A DNA stretch of 64,000 nucleotides from contig JAWNZC010000220.1 in NCBI GenBank assembly GCA_035771165.1, forward strand, positions 795,001-859,000, given 5' to 3'. Below the pieces are notes generated by a model. It made no database searches. It saw only the letters and a program-made list of their open reading frames with translations, and was not told the origin of the DNA. Source of the DNA: Paragorgia papillata (taxonomy: Eukaryota > Cnidaria > Anthozoa > Scleralcyonacea > Coralliidae). Made by a program: the position numbers and the translations under genes. Positions 52,801 through 64,000 of this stretch are shown here, piece by piece (positions within the stretch are counted from its first letter, which is position 1; every line of letters starts with the position of its first letter).

Positions 52801-55203
52801 TGGTGCCCCAAAACCAGACAGCTTGGCAGCTAAGGGATTGCAGCAAGTGGCTGCAATTGACCTTACAAAATATGTTGGAGCCTCGGCTGTCCATGTTGGA
52901 TTCACTGTACAACAGTGATTCATAGGCATGCTGATGAGCTCTGACATGGAGCAAAACAGTCCTAAAAAGTTGTCTCCAATAATGATAAAAAAAATACAAA
53001 AGCACAAGTCCTTAAAAAATCATAAAATGTTGTATAAAAAACACAAGTTAAAACTGTAAGATTTTGCTAAATAGTCTTGCCAGAATGCAGGAAATGCCAT
53101 TTCAGGGAACCAAATTTTGAAAAATTTCCGGGTTTTGACGTACTCTGAAAAATTCCTGGATCCGCCCCTGAACTCTCTTGTAAATCACTCGAACTTCAAG
53201 CGTATAGTAACGTAAGTAACCAGAGGTTCATCATAACAAGGTATTGCTTGATAAATTAAAGAAGTACTTCTAACATCACTGACGGCAAACTGCATGGAGT
53301 GCGCAGTTTGCGGTAAACGTAGATCTAAGTCCTGCGCTATTAAACGTCGCACAATAGACGAATTTATGTAATTGTTTGAATTTTATTCGACGAAATTAAT
53401 TTCACCATTCACGCACTAGCGACTCAAATCTACAACAGCAGCCTCAACGATGACGTCCTTCACTGAACAAAATACCTTACTGCAAAACAAAGAGAATGTC
53501 TGAATTAGAGGTGTGTTTTTTTTCTCGGATCGGATCGGATCGGATCGGATTTTCAAGGGTTTTTTATACAACGCTACTTCGTCGACAACGACGTCAACTG
53601 ACTGAAAGATCCGAACTGTTGCTTGAGATTGACTTCATTAAGACACTACATACAATCATTCTAGCAGCACTGAGGCGTTTTAGAAGTTATTAAACTAGCT
53701 TTGTATAACAAATCTATACGAGTCAGTGAGCCTTGACGTTTTTAAATTGTAAAATTCATGTTGCTTTTTAACCTCTATCTTCCTCCTCACATCTTTAAAG
53801 CCTGGTTTCCATATAGCCGCCGTTCTGCCGACCGCAGTCATCGCCAGCAAAGTTGAGAATGTGACGGCGGTGCCTGCGTCGTCTGGTCATAGTCAATCGA
53901 GATATGGTCTAGAAACTCCGCTAAATTCTATGGTCTATCTTTTTGTTCGCCTTTATGCATTTTTGTGCACGGTGCACGGTCACTGAACACATTGTATTTT
54001 AGTATAATGAACGAATTGTTCAATAGCAACGTTTCAGTTCAATCACTCAACCGTGTTATTTAAATATTAATAAACCTAAAACAAAGGATGTGCACAGTGT
54101 AAGGTACAGTTCAACATAAAATCACAGCTCATTATAGGCGCTTTGACGTTTGCCGAGTTTCCAGACCATATCTCGATTGACTATAGTCTGGTTCGCGAGT
54201 ACCTCGGCGGCGTTGCGGGACGTTTAAAAATAGGGACCTTATTAAAAAGCAAGCATAACGCGAACGTCATGGCGACTACCCAAGTACAATAGCATTTTTC
54301 AACCAAAACAAAGCGTTGAATAATTTACAGTCCCAAGAGCATAATCACAACACCGTCCTCGTTGCACATACAACGTCAACTGAAGCGTTTTCATGTTTTC
54401 AAAACAACTTTGTGCAAGGAACCATAAATTAAAGTTGTTACTTTATTTAGGCGTTATTATATTATACGCCACGTTGTCGAAGCTATGCATGTTGCCCTTT
54501 AAAGGTCTTACAAAATACATAAAGCGTACAATTGAATATACGAATGATGTCCTGATCCATGGTTTCTTTACATGTAGTAACTTAATTTGCCGCCGTGAAC
54601 AAGCGGTTGTTGTTGCTCTACCAAGTTAAGCTGTTACTTGTATACCGCAAGGTATCGTCAGAGGAAATATAAGGCAAAACGGAAGCATAAATTTTGGGTA
54701 AGGGAAATATTTCGGCAAAGACAGGAATATGGTCAATATCATACTCTATTTCGCGAGCTAGAACTCCAAGATCGAGAATACTTTTATAGGTAATTATTTA
54801 CATTTGTGTCATCAGTATTTGGTACAATATGGGAATTTCTTATAAACTTTCTCGTGGCAACCTCGACGACGCGTCATTCAAACAAAATAATTCTTCCTTT
54901 AAAAGAAAGAAAATGAATAATTTGCAGCCCCAAGAGAAATCTTTAAGTCGTCCTCGTTATGTTTACAACGCCATTGAGTGCATTTTCACGTCTTCATGAC
55001 GACGTTAAGTCATGGACCGATGAAGGCTGTTGCTTATGAATGCCTTCTACACTTTCAATGCAATCATTTTACGAGTTGTCCAACGTTTTAAAAGTCATAA
55101 AATAAGCTTTGAGTGCAAACAGGGAAGTTATTCAACCGTGTTTTCTTTTAAATACCAAAATTTATATCGCGTTGTCCACTGCCGTCGTCGTCGTAGTTCG
55201 TAA

Positions 55204-55363
55204 AGCCTGGTTTCCATATAGCCGTAAGAGCCTGCGGCAAGGGGCGATGGTCCAATCATAGACAGTGTTGAATTAGCCAGCAATAAAAAGCTGTATGCGA
55301 TTGGACCATTGCCCCTTGCCGCAGACATGCCGCCGACTCTTACGGCTATATGGAAACCAGGCT
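55204..55363. mobile_element. MITE with AGCCTGGTTTCC ends
   Basis: 160-bp inverted-repeat element, TIR AGCCTGGTTTCCATATAGCC, flanked by TAA on both sides. A half copy starts at 53800. Confidence 0.6.
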
Positions 55364-56117
55364 TAAAGTGTCTACATCTTAAACATACATATACTTGTGT
55401 ATTCTTTGCCGTATTCTTTTTGCGGTGGAGAAACCTACCTATTTTTTACTAGTTTAAACCAGGCTTTTATTGCTGGCTAAATCTCAGTTTAAAATCTGCA
55501 TATTAATCTCTATTTATCTCCACCCCCTACTCAGTAAACATGATGCTTTGTCCAAATGAGATTATAAGAACCAGTGTTTCGATTCACTTGGTTAGTTGCA
55601 TCTCAAAGGCCTTCTCAAGCGTATGAGTTTTTGCACTGAGCTTGTCGCGGAATCCATATATCTCAGGTGAGTCTCTATCGCTAGTTTTAACTGAATATAC
55701 CGGTAACCGAAGGATATTGATTTCATTTGATCTGTAATTAATGGTGGATTTGGGTATTGTGGTTGCTTTAGTTGCAAACAGCAACTAAACTAATAATGAT
55801 TTGTAGTGTTCAGCCATGCAGTTTATATTAAAACACATGTACGTCGGTACTTGTGTAGATGAGTAAGAGTTTGGGTTGTTCGGTATAGGTATAGCATATT
55901 AACCAGCAAATAGAAGTTTTGCACATTACGTCACAGAATGGTGGATCTGGAGGACAACTTCAAAGCTCCGATGTTTAATAGAAGCAAAGAGTCATTACCA
56001 TTTTGTTGTTTGTAAAGCCGGACATATGTCCGAATCACCAAGGGAATAAGTGCAAGTGGTCTGTATAGCATAACTGTCTTGATCATAATCTATCGAAAGC
56101 TGGCGTTTTTAGTTTAA

Positions 56118-56349
56118 GGGGCTGTTTACATGAGCCGGGCTAGATCTAGAACCCGGCTGACTCGTGTCACGAAATTCTTTCCTCTGTCGAAAAAGGAGAT
56201 TTGAATCATCGTTAGGATTTGTTTACATCTAAACTAAACCAATTCTTCTTTGTACATTTAGTTTATGCGAGTTTCAAAACCACAGTGAGATCCTAATCAA
56301 TCGCGTGAGGCAAGTTAACCGGGCTAGCCCAGCTCATGTAATCATGCCC
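56118..56349. mobile_element. MITE with GGGGCTGTTTACATGAG end
   Basis: Imperfect TIRs with CCGGGCTAG motifs inside, flanked by TAA. Confidence 0.5.
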
Positions 56350-58258
56350 TAAGTTCTACTCATCATACTTACAGCACCAACTGTTCGAATTCCCTAGGTT
56401 GCTCTCATGGTATTATTCTTGAATATAATTTCGTTGACACTCTCTGCTAATTAGTTGATACTCGGCCAGACAGTGAGTGTATGAAGCCGCATGTATGAGA
56501 ATCGCACGCGATAGGAACCCACATCCATGCGTTGCCGTGAAGAAGTTTTGGGTAAAAAACAAATCGAGAGCTTTCATTACTTTAGTTTTAAGACTAGGTT
56601 TGTTTTTCTATGATATTCTCGAAAGAACCTCTTTAAAGTTTGGAGTGCAATCACCCATGCAAAAACACCATTGCGTACATTATGTATAATGGGATACGAT
56701 TTCGTCCGTTCTCTATATCTGTTAATTCCTGATTCATCGTAACTCGTAATGTGGAATAATTTTAGAGATCCAGTTATATTCTTTAGCAGTGTACATTATT
56801 GGATAGAAAAATAATTAGTTTGAATCAGCATGCACTGTATATATGGGTGTCCCCAAAGGGTTTCTTTCTTTAAAAATTTGTCAATAGTAGAGCGTGAGAA
56901 GAGAGAAGTTAACCGAGATACGCGAGTTCGCCAACCGGCCGGAATCGACTGATTTCGAACCCTAAGTTTCGTATAGCAACGTTATGACCACTAAGCTCTT
57001 GGGACTCTGGGTTAAGAGAGTCAGAAATTATTAGTGTAGAGTTTGTTTGTTCTATTTATTATGCAGGCGTTTTATAATGACACTTCATGGCTCGTTGCGC
57101 GCCGGTGCTTCATCGGTGCGTTATGACTATTAATTTTGATAAGTTGTTGACTTTGAAGCAATAATTAAAATGTCATCTTGGCATTTGAAATTAATCCCAG
57201 GGATTAATAGTATTCCGGTGGTAATTGCAATCAATCCCTCAGCTTGAGATTTATTGAGATTTTTAAAGAAACGGTGGTCATGTCGGAGGGAAACATATAC
57301 TCTAAAATAAAATAGCTGCTAATGATTCTTTTGTTAAATTTCCTCCAAGAATACTCTTAGGACTACACTTTATTCGTTGTTTCTATTTCTGATTACACTT
57401 TATTTCAAAAACTCAATAATTCATGAGAAAACACAAAGGAAATCAGTACCATGTCCGTGGTTTTATACCTGATAAAACTTCTTGACGTCAGAAAGAATAC
57501 TAATGAACATACAATTTTATATAAAGAATACTAATGAACATATACAATAATTTTATATAAAGAAGTACGGCTCGCCATTCTAAATGCCCATAAAGATCGG
57601 CCGCTCATATTTTAACTTACTTATCAAATTCTAAGTATAAATAATGAACACTTTGTTTAAGAGTCGTAGGAAAGGTGAGATAAGATCATTTACAGTCGGA
57701 AAAAGCTCAATTTGAGGCACTAGTGCCTATTAACTTTGATAAAACCTTGATGTTTTATTAATCAATGTTTTATCCGTAGTTAAAGATGCTGATTAAACAT
57801 TCATTTCTTTTGAATTTTCTTCATGAATTATTAATATGAATTTGAGAAGTATTACTTCAAGTTTTAGGACAGACATTCTGGGTAACTGACAATATACTTT
57901 GGGGGTGTTTACACGAGGCCGGCCCGAACTCGAGCTGGACTGACTTTGGCTAGGTTGTAGTGTTTTTACTGTAGATCGTTTTCATCGGTCCGGCCTGAGA
58001 TTCAGTTCACGCCGGCCTAATCTCAGGTCGCCTGGCGAGACCAAACTGAGATTTTGAGACGACTCCCAGCCGGCTTTTCATGTAAACAGAATCCACGATA
58101 ATTTTGTGGACTACAAAAAAAAGAAGCTTTTTAACCGACGTAATAGGAACCAAGACCATATAATTTCTAGACCACCCCTCTATCTGGATATCGTTTTAGT
58201 CGTCTCAATAGGCTATTATATTTGCAGTTATTCCCTTGGTGGAGGAAAAATGCTTTTA

Positions 58259-58506
58259 GGCCCCGTTTACACTATTGCGGTACGGTGGTGGTCCGGATTG
58301 GGGTGAGCGTTCCGTAACAAAAAATCGTCTGTTTACACTATGACGGTACGGTAAATTTACCATAGCGTAGTGATTTGCAGCCGGAGTGCTAAGCGTAGTG
58401 ACCACGTTACGGAAAACCACTCCGGAATAGTGTAAACACAACAAAGAAACGTAGTGATTTTTCAACGGAAGACTGACCGTACCGTAATAGTGTAACTGAC
58501 GGGGCC
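58259..58506. mobile_element. MITE with GGCCCCGTTTACACTA end
   Basis: Inverted ends with CGGTACGGT motifs, flanked by TTA (58256-58258, 58507-58509). A related TIR fragment lies at 57900-58090. Confidence 0.55.
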
Positions 58507-60584
58507 TTAAAAACGATGAAATTTTGAAATTTATGCATGATTCCACTCTGTTGAATAGCGGAGCTTTGAAGTTCAGTCCTTCAGATCAGCCATTTTGGCG
58601 TCGTTTGTCCTTTGCACATGTGATTGTCTTTACTTCTCAAACTCATTAATAATTCATGAGCCGAAAACAAAGGAAATCAGTACCGAGACGGTGGTTTGGA
58701 TATCGGAGGAAGAAATTACATAAATTAAGCCAACTTTCGCCTCGATTTTCTCTTAAAATACTGATCTGTTTGAGAAGCTATATCATACACTCGGAAGAGT
58801 GTTTCATCAGGATTCCAAACACCTCGAAATTCGTTAAAAAACCTCGGCTTCGCCTCGGTTTTCAACAAAAGTCTCGGTGTTTGGATATCCTGATGAAACA
58901 CTCCTCCTCGTGTATGATATATTACTTCTCAAACTCATTAATAATTCATGAGGAAAATTCAAAAGAAATCAATATTTAATCAGTATTTAGAAATCGGAGG
59001 AAGATTACGGTCAAATTTTGCAAACTTTGAGGTCGATTTTCTCTTAAAATATTGATCCGTTTGAGAAGCTATATCCAACACTCGTCAGTGTTCATCGATG
59101 TCTAAATACAGCCAAGCGGCCCCGCTTGGCTGTATTTAGAAATCGGAGGAAGAACACTGACTCGTGTTGGATATAGTACTTCCAAAACGATTGTATATAG
59201 TTATTGTACTGAATATTTGAAAAGTTAGACTTTCATATACGTATTGCTGTGGGACGATGTTAAAACAGTTAGACAAAGAACGTTTTATCTTTCTACTATG
59301 TGTATAACGCCAGACATCTTTACTCTGTCCAACAGGTTTATACCTGTCCAAGGCCAGGGGTGAATTTGCTGGTAATTAATTACTCTCCAAGGGGTCAGTT
59401 ATTGACCTTATTCAAAAATGGCCGCCGAATTAGAATTCTTTTATGTGCATATAAATTAGCCCTTATGACCTCGTTTTAAAGTAAAAATTCTTTAGAATTT
59501 CACACATGAAAACGAGTTCATAAGGGCTAATTTATATGTATATAAAAGAATTTTAATTCGGCGGCCATTTTTTAATAAGGTCTATGCAGTAACAATTATA
59601 TACAGCAAAAGTCGCTGTTGTAAACAAGCCTTTCTTCTTTAAGGGCCTGTTCACCTGCGGCGAGTTATCTCGGGGGATATTGGGTTATCCCTATCCCCCG
59701 AGATATCTCGAAGATATCTCGATGTTAGTTTAGAGACCGAGATAACTCGGGGGAAAGGGACAACTTGGTCTGAGCGATAGTGTAACCATAGGACCAGAGT
59801 TAAGCTTACGTCCATGTGAACGCTTTCACCCGAGTTTGTTGACGTTAGGGTTATCTCGGGGGCCAGGGACAACTCGCGTTTTATCATGTGAAACGACAGC
59901 GTCAACTTCGACCCTACCCTCTGATATTAGACAGAGTAAAAAAAATAGTTGTTCCACAACAACAATGCGCAGGGGCGGATTAAAGGGGGGGGGGACTTGA
60001 CTGGGCTGCAGCCAGGGACCATCAATCTTAAGGGGACCAAAAAAATAGTTCATAAAAATTTTTTTAGAGCAAAATAAAATTTCTTATGTAATATTTAAAA
60101 CACGAGCAGGAGTGTTTTATCAGATTTAAAACCACGAGGGCGCAGCCCGAGTGTTTTAGATCTGATAAAACACGTGATGCGAGTGTTTTGAATGGCTTCA
60201 AAAACGATTCGTTATTGGATGTTATGTTCATTAGTGTTCTTTATATAAAATTGTATGTTCATTAGTATTCTTTATATAAAATTGTATGTTCAGTAGTATT
60301 CTTTCTGACGTCAAGAAGTTTTTTCAGATAGAATCTTGTATGGCTAGGTATCTCAGTATATCTGTGTGGCCTTCAGCGTATAGCCTATATGCAAAAGCAG
60401 CATATGCCGTGGGCCCCGGCGCTTTCTGATTGCACAATTTTTTGCTCTGCACTATCTAGAAGCGTTGGGCCCCAGGGCTCGAGACTCATGGGGGTTGGGG
60501 GGGGGGGAGGGTGGGGGGGGGGGATAGTGGAGGGTTAAGTTGCGTTCAAAAAACTTTTTAAGGGATATATATCCAACACTTTCA

Positions 60585-61180
60585 CCTATATATATATTTC
60601 TAAAATTCATTAATAATTCATGAGGAAAACACAAAGAAAAATCATGAGCGTATCGGATCTATATATGTGATATAGACTCGCTCTAAGTTTCTCGCTGGTT
60701 TTTAACGGCTGAGATAAGCTTAATTTTCAAAATTACTACGCCAATGAACGTATGAAGTGATTCTTTTTAGAAGCCATTTAAAAACCTTGCAGTACGGGCT
60801 TTATCGGCTCTAAAACACTCGGCTATCGCCTCGTGTTTTATATCCGATAAAGCCCTCCTGCGCGGTTTATAAATATTACATATATATATTTCTAAAATTC
60901 ATTAATAATTCATGAGGAAAACACAAAGAAAAATCATGAGCGTATCGGATCTATATATGTGATATAGACTCACTCTAAGTTTCTCGCTGGTTTTTAACGG
61001 CTGAGATAAGCTTAATTTTCAAAATTACTACGCCAATGAACGTATGAAGTGATTCTTTTTAGAAGTCATTTAAAAACCTTGCAGTACGGGCTTTATCGGA
61101 TATAAAACACGAGGCTATCGCCTCGTGTTTTATATCCGATAAAGCCCTCCTGCGCGGTTTATAAATAGTACATATATATA
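60585..61180. repeat. Tandem pair of a dispersed repeat
   Basis: A unit of about 293 bp starts at ATTCATTAATAATTCATGAG and ends with a hairpin (CGGCTATCGCCTCG flanked by TATCCGATAAAGC), present twice. Relatives occur at 1012, 8984, 29680, 57410, 58635 and 58930. Confidence 0.6.
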
Positions 61181-61466
61181 TATTTCATATTACTACATTT
61201 ATTATACTTTCACCTATATAATACAAGTATAGATGCGGGACAGGATAACTATAGTAAGCATTTAACCAACCAAGTCACTACAGTGAAAGTAAACACAGTT
61301 ATATATTCAAATAAAATTCTTGATTTCTTTTTTAAACGTATTATATATATCTTACTGAATGTCTCTGATGTATAGATTGTGAGTGAGAAAAGTTTACGTC
61401 GTGGGATTGCAAGCACACATCATACGTACGTTCTCTTCATAAATCAGATCGAATATATATATAGCG

Positions 61467-62423
61467 ATGGCGTCTTGTAGGAGAAGTTCATGCTTCATCT
61501 GGGAGTTTCTTTTGGCAATGTTACAAGAAGAGGAATGTTCGTCATTCATTTCATGGACTAAGGAATCCGATTTAGAGTTTGAGATCAAAGATATGGATGA
61601 AGTTGCTAAGCTATGGGGCATTCTTCGTGGAAACCCTGAGATGGATAAGCAATCGTTCTGTCGTGCTTTTCGATATTATTACAAGATAAATGTTATAAAA
61701 AAGGTTAGTCTTGTCTATAATATGCGAATACGAACTGATCTCCAGAAAATGATAAAGAATTGGTTTTACAGTCTTTCCAATCTCACTTTGTTCTTATAAT
61801 TAAGTTAAACAAGTTTAAACTGACTTTGTTTCATTCCATTTCCTCTTTAATGTCGGTGGCATAGGGAGTGGTTGCCCAGTCTTCCGAGCCAGAGGCTCAT
61901 GTTAAAAATGCTCGACAAGAAGTATTTTAGAATTACTAAAATTAATATTACTATTTTACACTAAAATGATTAAAAGGTGTACAACTATCTATTTAAATAC
62001 ATAAAGCATGAGTAAAAACTATGATAAATATTGTAAACAAACTTAAGTATAACGCATGTACTTACAATCAAGAGTAATTTTGTTGGTAAAATCCAGATTA
62101 GCTATGCTGTTTCTAAAAGTAGCCAAAGGTTCTGAATTTTTTATATACCAAGGGAGTTCATTCCACATATATGAGTAACTATGTAGGAAAACGAGTTGTG
62201 TGAATACAAGGTTATATAATTACGAGCTTGTTCAAACTTCAGTAAATCAAATTTTGTAAGAGTGTAAGATTGTAAGAATCCAAAATATATTTGTTTATTA
62301 CAATGAAAATTAGTAATATATATATTTGCATCTTGTATGTTTTGTTTTTTCTAGGTCAAATGCTGTCGGGGAAGATTTCAGTTCACGCATTTGCCTCACA
62401 TGGAGGAACACGTAGCCCAATGA
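61467..62423 (+). CDS. Short ETS-domain protein
   Basis: Two exons, 61467-61703 and 62355-62423, joined in phase 0 (AAG|GTTAGT; TTTTTTCTAG|GTC), 101 aa. The ETS winged helix fills nearly the whole protein. The three conserved Trp are at residues 12, 30 and 50, and the recognition helix has R66-A-F-R69-Y-Y-Y, with the two Arg that read GGA. The second exon supplies the last strands (C-R-G-R-F-Q-F-T-H-L). The intron position inside the domain and the open frame argue for a real gene. An in-frame stop lies upstream of the ATG, but a possible acceptor (ATCAG at about 61445-61449) leaves room for an upstream exon; if so, this is the C-terminal part of a larger ETS factor. Subfamily not assigned. 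Confidence 0.72.
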
Positions 62424-62760
62424 TGCACTTATGTATTTTCAATATATAGTATTCGCTTTTGCCAACGAGAAATATGCACTTTTCTCACCAGCAAACCCTC
62501 CCCACGTGTGGCACCTGTATACCCGCAAAGTTTCTCCAACTCTGCGAAGATCTAGATTTTTTCGAATCGACAACTCGGTTCTATAAGCACCAAAGACTCT
62601 GGGGACAAGTCGGCTGACAAAGAAGTTGGAAGTTTTTGGTTCAAAAATTGTAATGTAATATAATGTAGTATGTAAAATTTGTAGTTATTTTATGAAATGA
62701 TATAAAGAAATTAAATTAGATTTGAAAGGTGTACGATATATTGTTTCGCTTGTTGTTTTG

Positions 62761-63028
62761 CGTTGCATTGCATTGTATTGCATTGCATTGCATTGCATTG
62801 CATTGCATTGCATTGCATTGCATTGCATTGCATTGCATTGCATTGCATTGCATTGCATTGCATTGCATTGCATTGCATTGCATTGCATTGCATTGCATTG
62901 CATTGCATTGCATTGCATTGCATTGCATTGCATTGCATTGCATTGCATTGCATTGCATTGCATTGTATTGTATTGTATTGTATTGTATTGTATTGTATTG
63001 TATTGTATTGTATTGTATTGTATTGTAT
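62761..63028. repeat. (CATTG)n then (TATTG)n pentanucleotide array
   Basis: About 53 pentamers between the convergent ETS gene and the right-edge gene. A pentamer permits open frames on both strands, so frames here mean nothing. Confidence 0.9.
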
Positions 63029-63299
63029 TATAGTTTAAACAACATTTACAAATTCATTAACCGATGAAAAACTTTATTTAAAATTTTATTAATAATTCTT
63101 TCAGTTGAGGCACCGCCTTTATCTAACACTTAAAAATTACTACGTTATGACTTTTTTTAAATATTTATACTCTCAATCTATTTTGTTCAACAAAATGTAG
63201 AGGTCTGAATTAGTGTTAGGTTAGTCAAACATGCATGAGCATCTTAATAATAAGAAAACTATAGTGTCAACGAAGTTAAGAAATTCTTATTAGTAAAAA

Positions 63300-64000
63300 T
63301 TATAAATCTATAAGCTTGTTTAACATTATCAGTCTCTCAAACTCCTTCAGAGCACTCAGAGCAGTGTCGGTATCTATATCGTTGAAATGACCAAAAGGCG
63401 TCACTGAATGGTTATCTGTTTCGGTTTTAACTGGACTGTCAGATAATGTCGTCAATGACTCACAGTTAACGTTTTGATGAGCTGAATATCCACATGTTGG
63501 CGGCGATAAATTGTAATTTTCTTTAGGATTCATTTGATCTAACATGCTTTGCTCTTCGCCAATAAGCATACTTTTAACCAATAGCGAAGCAAAGTAACTG
63601 CTCCCATCAAAACTGGAGTCGTTGTTGTTGTTATTGTTGTGTGACTCGTCGACATTGGTATATGGAGGAGAGTTATGTAAATAATCCTCTGCTTCATTCA
63701 ACTGTTCGTTTTTTATGTCACTAAAAGTGTTCTCTCCGTAGAAGCTATCCGTGACTCCTTCTATAATGTTACTGTAATCGGTGAATCTATTGCAAATATT
63801 GCTGCTACTGTTGTCTCTATTATAAAATATATTTGTTTCCCTTGGAAACAACTTCTGACATTCCAGATTCTGAAATACTGATTCTCGTTTGTCTGCTAAC
63901 AAACTCTCCAATGGCAAATCATTGTCATCGTCAATGTTTAATCCCGGTAGTGGTCCTTCTTCGTTCCTTTCGTCTTCTATTAGGTCAAGTATGTTGCTAT
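63300..64000 (-). CDS. Acidic Asn/Ser-rich protein, C-terminal part
   Basis: Open from the right edge to a TAA at 63300-63302, about 233 codons with no intron. Composition is Asp/Asn/Ser-rich with an Asn run, an acidic D-L-I-E-D segment near the edge, a V-K-T-E site of the sumoylation type and a leucine-rich end (L-I-M-L-N-K-L-I-D-L). This looks like a regulatory or activation region of a nuclear protein, but I do not recognise the family. It converges on the ETS gene. Confidence 0.6.
   Translation of the reverse strand, partial: SNILDLIEDERNEEGPLPGLNIDDDNDLPLESLLADKRESVFQNLECQKLFPRETNIFYNRDNSSSNICNRFTDYSNIIEGVTDSFYGENTFSDIKNEQLNEAEDYLHNSPPYTNVDESHNNNNNNDSSFDGSSYFASLLVKSMLIGEEQSMLDQMNPKENYNLSPPTCGYSAHQNVNCESLTTLSDSPVKTETDNHSVTPFGHFNDIDTDTALSALKEFERLIMLNKLIDL

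Larger units (their letters stand above)
48725..53170. mobile_element. Possible 4.4-kb hAT-like element
   Basis: The ends are CAGGGGCGGAT and ATCCGCCCCTG, a TIR form typical of hAT elements, each followed inside by GTACGTCAA-type sequence. CTGAACTC occurs at both outer borders, but on the right it overlaps the TIR, so three bases may be lost. The interior holds the MULE-like and hAT-like insertions, AT-rich DNA and tandem repeats at 52350-52800. I find no transposase frame. Confidence 0.4.
53171..61466. other. Gene-poor repeat region
   Basis: MITEs listed separately, a short (CGGAT)n at 53526-53550, foldbacks at 58780-58960, 59080-59190 and 59410-59580, and the 60585-61180 repeat pair. Short open frames (for example 54393-54629, 56477-56689) show no recognisable domain. 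Confidence 0.5.

Noticed and set aside
54393..54629. Plus-strand frame of 78 codons with a hydrophobic start
   Set aside because: No homology I recognise, no splice support, in a repeat-rich gene-poor stretch.

Overview
The window looks like animal (metazoan) nuclear DNA. Genes are split by long introns with GT/AG borders. There are secreted and membrane proteins with tyrosine-rich cytoplasmic tails, an ETS DNA-binding domain, tRNA- and 5S-derived SINE-like units, dense microsatellites and many small inverted-repeat DNA transposons. The style of the repeats (CCAGGGCC-type and GGGCCTGTTTACA-type terminal repeats) makes me favour an early-branching marine animal, most likely an anthozoan cnidarian. 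That is inference from memory of repeat style, not proof.

Main content, positions 1-47212, minus strand: a tandem array of four paralogous receptor-like genes, called A, B, C and D here (A leftmost, incomplete at the left edge). I assembled each model from splice sites and codon phase. The shared plan is: exon 1, signal peptide plus a small Cys-rich module; exon 2, a ricin-type/mannose-receptor-like Cys-rich trefoil; a domain I do not recognise (called D2), split over two exons; a stalk plus single transmembrane exon; a very short exon (29 or 38 nt); then cytoplasmic exons. The C and D tails hold ten YxVP heptad repeats and an ITAM-like YxxL pair. The B tail is different, with NPLY and other tyrosine motifs. 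Predicted lengths are B 702, C 645 and D 653 aa. All phases close and total coding lengths divide by three.

Array history: positions of about 18980-30740 and 30740-43920 are two copies of a 12-13 kb tandem duplication whose borders fall at exon 2. Gene C is therefore a chimera, with its 5' half copied from B and its 3' half from D. Later indels, including a TTAA-flanked element, distinguish the copies. Gene B has separately duplicated its D2 exon pair.

Positions 47213-61466 hold no intact gene that I can support. They contain a tRNA-derived SINE, a possible 4.4 kb hAT-like element enclosing a MULE-like element that carries a broken gene fragment, a hAT-like MITE, several MITEs with TAA/TTA duplications, and dispersed foldback repeats.

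Positions 61467-62423 (+) hold a short two-exon ETS-domain gene. Converging on it from the right edge is the 3' end of an acidic, Asn-rich protein (63300-64000, minus). A long pentanucleotide array lies between them.

A working idea, inference only: the A-D array is a fast-evolving family of lectin-like surface receptors signalling through SH2-binding tyrosine motifs, of the kind expected for recognition or immune functions.
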